NCBI GenBank assembly: GCA_964424985.1
Contig: CAYRKQ010000009.1
Coordinates: forward strand, 1 to 31,812
Reading direction: 5' to 3'
Origin: CAYRKQ01 sp964424985
GTDB taxonomy: Bacteria > Patescibacteriota > Saccharimonadia > Saccharimonadales > UBA7683
DNA length: 31,812 bases
A model generated the notes under the pieces. That model saw only the letters and a program-made list of their open reading frames with translations. It had not been told where the DNA came from and ran no database searches. Of this stretch, positions 22,716 to 28,821 are shown piece after piece. The translations under genes and the position numbers were made by a program. The number at the start of each line of letters is the position of its first letter. Position 1 is the first letter of the stretch.

Positions 22716-23428
22716 GTAAGGTAGCCATTGACACCAAGCCATTTCAAGATTTTGCCCAGGCTACGCTTGGCTTTACGTTTGACGACCCAATGACACTGGT
22801 AACCGCTTTTACGCACCGCAGCTACGTGAATGAGCACCGTAAAAGCACTCAAAAACATAACGAACGATTAGAATTTCTAGGTGATGCCGTTCTTGAACTT
22901 GTGGTGACCGAATTTCTCTACAGTACCTACGAAGAGCCCGAAGGAATTTTAACCAATTGGCGCTCAGCACTGGTGCGTACTGAAAGCATTGGTGCGGCTG
23001 CCAATAAGCTGGAATTTGAGACAATGTTGCGTCTTTCTCGGGGTGAAAAGCGCGGTTCAGAACGTGCCCGGCAACAGATTTTGGCCAATAGTTTCGAGGC
23101 AGTAGTGGGGGCAATTTTTGTTGATCAAGGCTACGAGCAGGCGAAGAAATTCATTCACGACCACATTATTTCAACCCTGCCGCAGATTTTAGAAACCGGC
23201 AGCTGGCGCGATCCTAAAAGCTATTTGCAGGAAGTTGCCCAAGAAAAAGAATCCCACACCCCTGTTTATAAAGTGCTCTCAGAAGATGGCCCCGACCACG
23301 ATAAAATTTTTACACTCGGTGCCTTCATTGGCGGCCAGCTCCGTGGTTCTGGCTCCGGCAGCTCCAAACAAGCTGCCCAACAAAAGGCCGCCGAAGAAGC
23401 GCTGAAGTATTACGAGAGTAGTGAGTAG
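22712..23428 (+). CDS. rnc: ribonuclease III
   Basis: A 238-aa protein of normal length. The signature ERLEFLGDAVLELVV lies near residues 50-64, with the metal-binding glutamate and aspartate, and NSFEAVVGAIFVDQGY carries the further catalytic acids near 128-143. The C-terminal double-stranded RNA-binding domain begins at about 165 (DPKSYLQE...) and ends with SKQAAQQKAAEEAL. It processes rRNA precursors and other duplex RNA. The GTG start overlaps the stop of the NUDIX gene. The end of the gene lies inside the left copy of an imperfect inverted repeat that brackets the next gene. Confidence 0.97.
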   Translation: MSKVAIDTKPFQDFAQATLGFTFDDPMTLVTAFTHRSYVNEHRKSTQKHNERLEFLGDAVLELVVTEFLYSTYEEPEGILTNWRSALVRTESIGAAANKLEFETMLRLSRGEKRGSERARQQILANSFEAVVGAIFVDQGYEQAKKFIHDHIISTLPQILETGSWRDPKSYLQEVAQEKESHTPVYKVLSEDGPDHDKIFTLGAFIGGQLRGSGSGSSKQAAQQKAAEEALKYYESSE

Positions 23429-23441
23429 TGTTAGTGGATAG
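23416..23441 (+). repeat. left imperfect inverted repeat around the four-helix-bundle gene
   Basis: 26 bases rich in GTAGTG and TTAGTG; 21 of 26 match the inverse of 23835-23860. It overlaps the last codons of rnc. Confidence 0.7.
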
Positions 23442-23465
23442 AGGTTAGGGATTGGGGAGGTAGGT

Positions 23466-23831
23466 ATGGGTGGCGATGTAAAATCATTCAAAGATCTCAC
23501 TGTCTGGATGAAAGCTATGGAGCTAGTTACGCTGACGTATAAGATCAGTGATCAGTTACCAAAACAGGAACTGTATGCGCTGGGTAATCAGATTAGACGT
23601 TGCTCAGTCTCTATTCCAAGTAATATCGCTGAAGGCAGCAAGAGGCATAACAGTAAAGAGTTCTATCATTTTTGTGGCATAGCGCAAGGTTCGTCGGCCG
23701 AGCTGGAAACACAACTCTTGCTTATAGAGACGCTGCATTCGGAAATTGCGGTGCAAGAAGCGCTTGAGCTGTTGGCTGAAATACAAAAAATGCTTACCCG
23801 TTTATCGCAGAGCCTCAAGGCGAAATTCTAG
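23466..23831 (+). CDS. four-helix bundle protein (23S rRNA intervening-sequence protein family)
   Basis: A 121-aa protein. The start FKDLTVWMKAMELV, the middle IRRCSVSIPSNIAEGS (with the conserved SIPSNIAEG) and the EFYHFCGIAQGSSAELETQL segment are typical of the family first found in insertions in 23S rRNA genes. It is thought to form a pentameric helical bundle; its function is not known. It begins with a strong GGGGAGG site. Imperfect inverted repeats flank it on both sides, so it may form a small mobile unit between rnc and rpsP. Confidence 0.9.
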   Translation: MGGDVKSFKDLTVWMKAMELVTLTYKISDQLPKQELYALGNQIRRCSVSIPSNIAEGSKRHNSKEFYHFCGIAQGSSAELETQLLLIETLHSEIAVQEALELLAEIQKMLTRLSQSLKAKF

Positions 23832-23834
23832 CCA

Positions 23835-23860
23835 CTCATCACTAACACTATTCACTAATC
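23835..23860 (-). repeat. right imperfect inverted repeat
   Basis: The inverse of 23416-23441 with five mismatches. It ends three bases before the -35 element of the rpsP promoter. Confidence 0.7.
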
Positions 23861-23862
23861 TG

Positions 23863-23891
23863 TTGACAACAGATGCTGCTATCTGTATAGT
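23863..23891 (+). promoter_or_regulatory. promoter of rpsP
   Basis: TTGACA and TATAGT with a 17-nt spacer, 53 nt before the ATG. Confidence 0.85.
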
Positions 23892-23944
23892 AGCTACAAG
23901 TATTTTAGTAAATATCTAAATAGTGAGAGGATCAGTTTAAGTTC

Positions 23945-24487
23945 ATGTTAAGTATTCGTTTGCAGCGCGTCGGAAGAAAAGGTCATGCGGTTTATCGCGT
24001 GATTGTTCAAGATTCACACCGTCAACCCACCAGTGGTAATATTGTCACCCAGGTTGGTACCTACGACCCCCATACTAAAGAGGTGAAGATTGAAAAAGAA
24101 AAGGTTGAAACCTATCTTAAGAACGGTGCCCAGCCAACACCTCGCGTAGTTACACTACTTCAAGCAGAGAAGGTTACTTTGCCAAAATGGGTAGTTATTC
24201 CTGGTAAAAACAAAACCAAGACAATAAAAAATTCTGAAAAACTACGTCGTAATCAACCGGCACCAGAAGTAGAAGAGGCTCCAGCTGAGGCTCCCGAAGC
24301 ACCAGCAGAGGAAGTAGAGGCTGTGGTAGAGGCAACTCCTGAACAAGAAGCGGCTGAAAACGTTAAAGAAGACGAATCTGTAGAGCAAATTGCCGAAGCT
24401 GAAGTTGAGGACGGCCAAGAAACTGCACCCGAAGAAGTTGCTCAGGCAGCTGAAGAATCAGAAGACGACAAACCAGCTGAAGCCTAG
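23945..24487 (+). CDS. rpsP: ribosomal protein S16 with long acidic tail
   Basis: A 180-aa protein. Residues 1-85 are a standard S16, a small-subunit protein: MLSIRLQRVGRKGHAVYRVIV, VGTYDPHTKEV and KNGAQPTPRVVTLL are all typical. About 95 further residues form a tail rich in E, A, P and V, strongly acidic and probably disordered. Normal S16 is about 80-90 aa. The promoter at 23863-23891 is close to consensus. In many bacteria rpsP is followed by khpA, rimM, trmD and rplS; here khpA and trmD are present, while rimM and rplS are not in the window. Confidence 0.96.
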   Translation: MLSIRLQRVGRKGHAVYRVIVQDSHRQPTSGNIVTQVGTYDPHTKEVKIEKEKVETYLKNGAQPTPRVVTLLQAEKVTLPKWVVIPGKNKTKTIKNSEKLRRNQPAPEVEEAPAEAPEAPAEEVEAVVEATPEQEAAENVKEDESVEQIAEAEVEDGQETAPEEVAQAAEESEDDKPAEA

Positions 24488-24956
24488 TTTTTATCTTGTC
24501 ATCCTCGACCTGATCGGCCATTCAGTAATCTACCGAAGCGAAGCTTCTCATTTTCTTTCCCTGTTCCTTTTGCTGCCAAAAGTAACATAAAACCACCAAC
24601 CAGATCTAAAAAGCTCGATATTCCACCATTCCAGATCCACTCTGGAGCCTGCGGAACTCACTCGCTTTTGCTCGCTCAGACATCCTCGTCTCGCAGGGTG
24701 TATCTAGAATGATTCCATTCGGGTTTTTAGGTGGTTGGGAGGAAGTTGACTTCGCCATATGGCGAAGAGTCGTTTATTATTTGAATTTTAGGCTTTATGG
24801 TTTGCTTAGAGTTTGTGATTTCGTATTTAGGATTTATTTGTAATTTGGTGCTTGCGATTTGGAGTTTGCTCTGTAGTTTCCTCCTGATGGCGAAGGATTA
24901 TTATTTAGCATGGTATACTTAAATAGGTAATACTTTAATGACCAAAGGGAGGCAGT
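24488..24956. other. 469-bp intergenic region with repeats and hairpins
   Basis: It begins with GTCATCCTCGACCTGATCGG (24499-24518), a half copy resembling the leuS palindromic repeat. Hairpins are seen at 24631-24645 (CCAGA/TCTGG) and 24648-24697 (CCTGCG/CGCAGG). A perfect 18-bp palindrome is at 24750-24767. From 24780 to 24890 there is TTTAGG-like low-complexity sequence related to that at 28064-28150. No credible reading frame. Confidence 0.6.
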
Positions 24957-25421
24957 ATGACGGGGAATATAGATCAAGACTTCGTAGAATATGTAGTGAA
25001 GTCACTCGTGGGTAACCCAGATGCGGTTTCAATTGAGCGTACTATTGATGAAAAAGGGGTGCTGCTTGAGCTGACCGTAGACCCAGAAGATCTCGGTAGA
25101 GTAATTGGTAAGCGTGGTGGGACAGCGCAGAGTATTCGTACACTGCTTCGTGCACTTGGTACGAAGAACGATGCTCGTTACAACTTAAAAATTGTTGACA
25201 CCGACGGTGGGGCAGGCGCTCGTCAAAGCGCTCCGCGTGATGATGATAACGACCAGCCAGCTGTTTCAGATGATGCCCAAACAGACGATACTACACCAGT
25301 AGAAGAGGCTGATGACAATACTGTGGAAGACGTGCAAGATGAACCTGTGGAAAACGAATCTTCAGAATACGAAGAAAAACACCGAAAAGACCTTGCGGAC
25401 CTCGACGATCTCGATATATAA
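24957..25421 (+). CDS. khpA: KH-domain RNA-binding protein KhpA with acidic tail
   Basis: A 154-aa protein. The single KH domain covers about residues 1-80 with the RNA-binding GxxG at G51-K-R-G54 (VIGKRGGTAQSIRTLL). About 70 acidic residues follow (rich in D, E, T, V). Typical KhpA is about 75-80 aa, so the tail is extra. KhpA binds small and messenger RNA, often with KhpB. AGGGAGG 6 nt upstream supports the start. A -10 (TATACT) lies near 24913. The gene ends 120 nt before a strong terminator. Confidence 0.93.
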   Translation: MTGNIDQDFVEYVVKSLVGNPDAVSIERTIDEKGVLLELTVDPEDLGRVIGKRGGTAQSIRTLLRALGTKNDARYNLKIVDTDGGAGARQSAPRDDDNDQPAVSDDAQTDDTTPVEEADDNTVEDVQDEPVENESSEYEEKHRKDLADLDDLDI

Positions 25422-25491
25422 TCATAAGCGTTCACCACGAATCTGCTGCGAAAGCGGAAACCTGGAACAAAAACCAAAAACAAATTGATGT

Positions 25492-25537
25492 TTCAAAAGC
25501 TCGCTTGCGAGTCTGAGAAATCAGAGAGCTTTATGTG
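25492..25537 (+). other. structured sequence in the khpA 3' region
   Basis: TCTGA-GAAA-TCAGA, a stem closed by a GNRA tetraloop, is enclosed by AAAGCT/AGCTTT, with a small CTCGC/GCGAG hairpin at its left. It lies between the khpA stop and the terminator and could be a stabilising element or a small RNA. Confidence 0.4.
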
Positions 25538-25540
25538 ATA

Positions 25541-25570
25541 AAAATGCCCTAGGACTTCTAGGGCATTTTT
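25541..25570. terminator. bidirectional terminator between khpA and the lipoprotein gene
   Basis: AAATGCCCTAG pairs with CTAGGGCATTT, with A residues before and T residues after, so both convergent genes could use it. Confidence 0.85.
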
Positions 25571-25592
25571 ATATGTTCAGGCGAAAAGAGAT

Positions 25593-26045
25593 CTATTCGG
25601 CGGTTGCAGGAACAACTTCTACCTGATTAATTCTTCGAACGCCTTTCAGATTGATTGTCGCACCTGCTTCATCAATACTGAAACTAAGTGCAGGATCTTG
25701 ATCCGCGTAATCAAAGCTGTCACCATCCTGGAAGTTTGCGGAAATCTCTACGTGTTGAGCTGCGCTATTCCCGGAAACATTCGTTCCTTCGCCAGCAAGT
25801 TGCTGAATTGAAATAGGCGCCTCGCCATCACAGCTCAAGCTAATGACAGCACTTGAAACAATCTTTGAAGATGGATTAGTGGTTTCGGCAATCTTTACGT
25901 CTTTCCCTTCAGGACACTCAACGCCAACTGTCCATTTGGTTTCTTTTTCATCCCCGGCGCAACCACTCAGGGCAATTGCCGAAACTAACGATGTTGCAAA
26001 GATCTTTTTGCTATTCTCTCTTACTTTTTTTAATGCCTCTGTCAT
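25593..26045 (-). CDS. putative lipoprotein
   Basis: A 150-aa protein with a basic N-terminus, a hydrophobic segment (about 15-27) and the lipobox LSGC (Cys 29), so it is probably lipid-anchored outside the membrane. The mature part is acidic and probably rich in beta structure (STTNPSSKIVSSAVISLSC region); no family recognised. AAGGAG lies 6 nt before the start. It is transcribed divergently from trmD and interrupts the usual rpsP-khpA-trmD order. Confidence 0.85.
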   Translation of the reverse strand: MTEALKKVRENSKKIFATSLVSAIALSGCAGDEKETKWTVGVECPEGKDVKIAETTNPSSKIVSSAVISLSCDGEAPISIQQLAGEGTNVSGNSAAQHVEISANFQDGDSFDYADQDPALSFSIDEAGATINLKGVRRINQVEVVPATAE

Positions 26046-26092
26046 AAAACTCCTTCTTTAAAATTTACAAAAGCTAATATATATATCACTAA

Positions 26093-26121
26093 TTGGAAAT
26101 ATAGTCAACAAGTTTTATACT
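26093..26121 (+). promoter_or_regulatory. promoter of trmD
   Basis: TTGGAA, 17 nt, TATACT. The -10 ends 7 nt before the ATG, so transcription would start at or beside it. No ribosome binding site is present. Confidence 0.65.
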
Positions 26122-26128
26122 TAAAATA

Positions 26129-26767
26129 ATGAAAATTCAAATTATAACTCTATTCCCAGAGATGTTTGACGGTGTGTTTAAGACGTCTATGCTGTGGAAG
26201 GCTGCGAAAGACGGGATTGTTGAGTATTCATGTGTGAATCTGCGTGATTATGGGATTGGTTCACGTAAAACCGTAGATGACACGCCTTATGGCGGTGGGG
26301 ATGGCATGGTGTTGATGGTTGAGCCGTTGATGAAGGCGGTGGAGGCGGCAAAAAAGAATGATCCTGATGCCAAGGTACTGCTGATGACGCCGCGTGGGAA
26401 TGTATGGAAGCAGTCTAAGGCGAAAAGCTACGCTGATACTAAAAACGGGTTAATCATTATCTGCGGCCGCTATGAAGGCTATGATGAGCGTATTACCCCA
26501 GTTGTTGACGAGCAGATCTGCGTTGGTAATTACGTGCTCACGGGTGGTGAGATTCCGGCAATGATTATCACCGATAGCGTGGTGCGCTTACTTCCTGGTG
26601 TGCTGGGCGGCGAAACCTCAGCTGAAATTGAAAGCTTTGTAAAAGACGACAAAACCGTTGAAGCTCCACAGTACACCCGCCCCGCCGAGTTCAAGGGCCT
26701 TAAAGTTCCGGATGTTCTACTAAATGGTCACCACGGTGAAATAGAAGCCTGGCGCACTAAGAACTAG
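26129..26767 (+). CDS. trmD: tRNA (guanine-N1)-methyltransferase TrmD
   Basis: A 212-aa SPOUT methyltransferase making m1G37 in tRNA. Motifs: KIQIITLFPEMFDG at the start, DDTPYGGGDGMVL near 51-63, LIIICGRYEGYDERI (about 110-124), the trefoil knot YVLTGGEIPAM, and VRLLPGVLGG. It ends at VLLNGHHGEIEAWRTKN. E. coli TrmD has about 40 more residues, including the RTxxRRPxLL helix, so the C-terminal domain is shortened. The catalytic aspartate region after ESF reads VKDDKTVE. It is probably leaderless. The next gene has its own promoter. Confidence 0.96.
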   Translation: MKIQIITLFPEMFDGVFKTSMLWKAAKDGIVEYSCVNLRDYGIGSRKTVDDTPYGGGDGMVLMVEPLMKAVEAAKKNDPDAKVLLMTPRGNVWKQSKAKSYADTKNGLIIICGRYEGYDERITPVVDEQICVGNYVLTGGEIPAMIITDSVVRLLPGVLGGETSAEIESFVKDDKTVEAPQYTRPAEFKGLKVPDVLLNGHHGEIEAWRTKN

Positions 26768-26787
26768 TAAAATTATCAATAATCTGA

Positions 26788-26793
26788 TATAAT
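26788..26793 (+). promoter_or_regulatory. extended -10 promoter
   Basis: TGA-TATAAT ending 8 nt before the ATG at 26802, again with no ribosome binding site. Confidence 0.55.
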
Positions 26794-26801
26794 ATTTTAT
26801 T

Positions 26802-27602
26802 ATGTCAGAACTAGTCGATGCCAGTAGACAATTTGCCCAAAGACGCCTAATAGGGGGCGTGTTAGAGGGTGAGCTAAGTGTTGACGAAGTGACGAGAGTG
26901 ATTAATAGTGCAAGCGCAGGTCTGATAGAGGACGTATTTGGATTTAGTAGCGAGATCGCTGATTTGTTCGAAGGTGACGAAGATCGACTCAGTGCAAAGA
27001 TTGTCGACGATTCAGATGAAGAAACTCCGGAGCCAGTACTTTCTGCTAATCAGGTATATCCTTCTATTGATGGTATCCCTATTTTGCATATTACGTCGGG
27101 AGTTATTTTTGCCATAGGGGATCAGTTAAAGCCGTATTTCGAATACATTGACGAGAAAGACATAATTCCAGAAGCTCAACGACAGCGTACTATCCTGGAG
27201 ATTGCTACACGTCTTGGCGTCGCTTCTTGGGTGTTCGACAGACTGGACCCTCGATTGAGAGATTTATCTGAGGAACGGTCTATTAGATACACGGCACTCG
27301 AGGCAGGGCTTGAAGGTCTTACACATAATTCCTCAGACATCAACGCGGCGATGGATGTACTACGTTTTCGGTTTATTGGGTACCTAGGCTTCGCTAGACT
27401 ACTTGAAGATCCTAGATTTAGAACAGTTCAACAAGTGTTTCAGGCCTATTTCGACGAAGCTCACTTAAACAAGCGTGAAGCATCCGACGACAAGGCGTAT
27501 TCGCTCAAGTTTGCTTTAGCGCATATGTTGAGTAGACAAGAGGCACGTGATTTAATACGTCGATTAGGAAAAATAAACAAGATAATAGACAAGTATAAGT
27601 AA
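26802..27602 (+). CDS. hypothetical protein
   Basis: A 266-aa soluble protein with no recognised family. The N-terminal part (1-65) is probably helical and acidic; a short charged linker (66-80, SDEETPEP) follows; the C-terminal two thirds are helical with many R and E residues and end in a basic RRLGKINKIIDKYK. No transmembrane segment and no catalytic motif. It follows trmD by 34 nt but has its own -10 element and is probably leaderless. A strong terminator follows at once. Confidence 0.8.
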   Translation: MSELVDASRQFAQRRLIGGVLEGELSVDEVTRVINSASAGLIEDVFGFSSEIADLFEGDEDRLSAKIVDDSDEETPEPVLSANQVYPSIDGIPILHITSGVIFAIGDQLKPYFEYIDEKDIIPEAQRQRTILEIATRLGVASWVFDRLDPRLRDLSEERSIRYTALEAGLEGLTHNSSDINAAMDVLRFRFIGYLGFARLLEDPRFRTVQQVFQAYFDEAHLNKREASDDKAYSLKFALAHMLSRQEARDLIRRLGKINKIIDKYK

Positions 27603-27629
27603 AAAAGCGGCTATTTTGGCCGCTTTTTT
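27601..27629 (+). terminator. intrinsic terminator
   Basis: AAAAAAGCGGC/GCCGCTTTTTT, an 11-bp stem with a 7-nt loop, directly after the stop codon. Confidence 0.9.
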
Positions 27630-27757
27630 AAATAAATAATAGTTGTTGTGGTGGTACGCTCGTACCCAGGGTGTTTTTATTTTGGTTATTTTTTGTTTAC
27701 CCTAATTGAGCTTGTGTTAATAGTAGCAGGTTAAAAATAGTCTTGTAAAGTCTTTTT

Positions 27758-27785
27758 TTGACTTTTTTTCACAAAATTGTATAGT
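27758..27785 (+). promoter_or_regulatory. orphan promoter
   Basis: TTGACT, 16 nt, TATAGT in a region without genes. No reading frame follows for more than 1 kb on this strand. It could serve a non-coding RNA starting near 27792. Confidence 0.45.
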
Positions 27786-27840
27786 ACGCTACCTGTAGTG
27801 TAGGTGGCTCGCAAAGAACACTAGCGGTATGGTTAAACAC

Positions 27841-28150
27841 CAAATTCCAAATAGCAAATAGCAAATAAATTCTAAATCCTAATATCGAAACCCTAAACAA
27901 ATCCCTAAATTCAAATGACCGAAATCCGAAACGGATCCGACTTTACTGCCAACCCTGGGCTTGCATGCCACTACGCAACGCCGCACAGCGTTGTGGTGAC
28001 ATGTCGTGGATCCGAGGATCCAGTTGGTCAAGTACGAACGAAATAAGGTAGTTCCCTGTTTCATATTTCGAATTTAGAGTATTTGAATTTGTTTAGGGTT
28101 TCGTGCTTAGGATTTGCGTCTTTGGTTATTATTTGTGATTTGGGGTTTGG
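27841..28150. repeat. AT-rich inverted repeat with a structured core
   Basis: 27841-27918 and about 28064-28150 are low-complexity arms rich in CCTAAA/TTTAGG words. Bases 27874-27902 match the inverse of 28087-28115 at 26 of 29 positions. The core between them (27919-28060) is richer in GC and holds a GCAACGC/GCGTTGT hairpin near 27975-27995 and two GGATCC sites. No protein frame. A related single arm lies at 24780-24890. Confidence 0.65.
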
Positions 28151-28173
28151 AAGTTGGTATTTTCCTGATGTTT

Positions 28174-28710
28174 CTATATTCTCTCTATCGTGCCACAAGC
28201 AAGGCGGGGGCCGCCGCTATGTCCGGAGCCGCTTTCGCCAGGTGTGAACGGGTCAGGGTTGCCGTGCACCATTAAAGAGGTGCCTTCCGGAGCTGAATCT
28301 TTGCCTAAAAGTGATACCGGCCCATCAGAAAGCGTGACACGCGTTGTAATTGCCTCTAACACCCCTTCGCCGTTTTCATCTATGGTAATGCTTGGGAGAT
28401 CACCGGCGTGGTAACCGTGGTTGGCATCGGGGTCGGTGTTGCCGCTGGGGCCGGGGTCGAAATGACCACCAGCGCATTTAAAGCCGTCACAATCACAAGC
28501 GGCCTTTTCGTGAATATGGACGGCGTGTGTGCCGGCTACTAGTACCGTCGGGTCACCTTTAAGCTCAAGGCGAATATGAACATACTTGGCGCCATCAACG
28601 TCGTATTCGGTAAAATCGGCCTGTCCCGATATTGTATTGTCTTGCCCCTTCATGGCCGCTTGAGCTTTAGCGGTTATTTTTGCGTTATCAGCTTGTAGTG
28701 AAACCTGCAT
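28174..28710 (-). CDS. sodC: copper/zinc superoxide dismutase-like protein
   Basis: A 178-aa protein that would convert superoxide to peroxide and oxygen. Metal ligands are visible: HIHE (two His), GGHFDP, HGYHAGDLP and the late MVHG; a disulphide is possible between ACDCDG/FKCAGG and LACGTIERI. The Cu/Zn SOD signature GGPRLACG is at the C-terminus. The start is the ATG at 28710, preceded by AAAGGAGGTG, so an upstream extension with a transmembrane helix is unlikely. The protein then has no signal peptide and would act in the cytoplasm unless exported otherwise. The promoter (TGC-TATAAT, 28733-28738) is divergent from the penicillin-binding protein gene. Confidence 0.93.
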   Translation of the reverse strand: MQVSLQADNAKITAKAQAAMKGQDNTISGQADFTEYDVDGAKYVHIRLELKGDPTVLVAGTHAVHIHEKAACDCDGFKCAGGHFDPGPSGNTDPDANHGYHAGDLPSITIDENGEGVLEAITTRVTLSDGPVSLLGKDSAPEGTSLMVHGNPDPFTPGESGSGHSGGPRLACGTIERI

Positions 28711-28732
28711 AGCACCTCCTTTATGTACCTCT

Positions 28733-28738
28733 ATTATA
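28733..28738 (-). promoter_or_regulatory. extended -10 promoter of sodC
   Basis: TGC-TATAAT on the minus strand, 22 nt before the ATG at 28710. Confidence 0.6.
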
Positions 28739-28788
28739 GCAGTGTGTGAAAGACTTGAATGATGTTCGTTTTTCTTTTGTAAAAATGC

Positions 28789-28794
28789 TATACT
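28789..28794 (+). promoter_or_regulatory. extended -10 promoter of the PBP gene
   Basis: TGC-TATACT, 27 nt before the ATG at 28822. No -35 at the usual distance. Confidence 0.5.
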
Positions 28795-28821
28795 TGGTAG
28801 TGTTACGTGCCACTTATTTAT

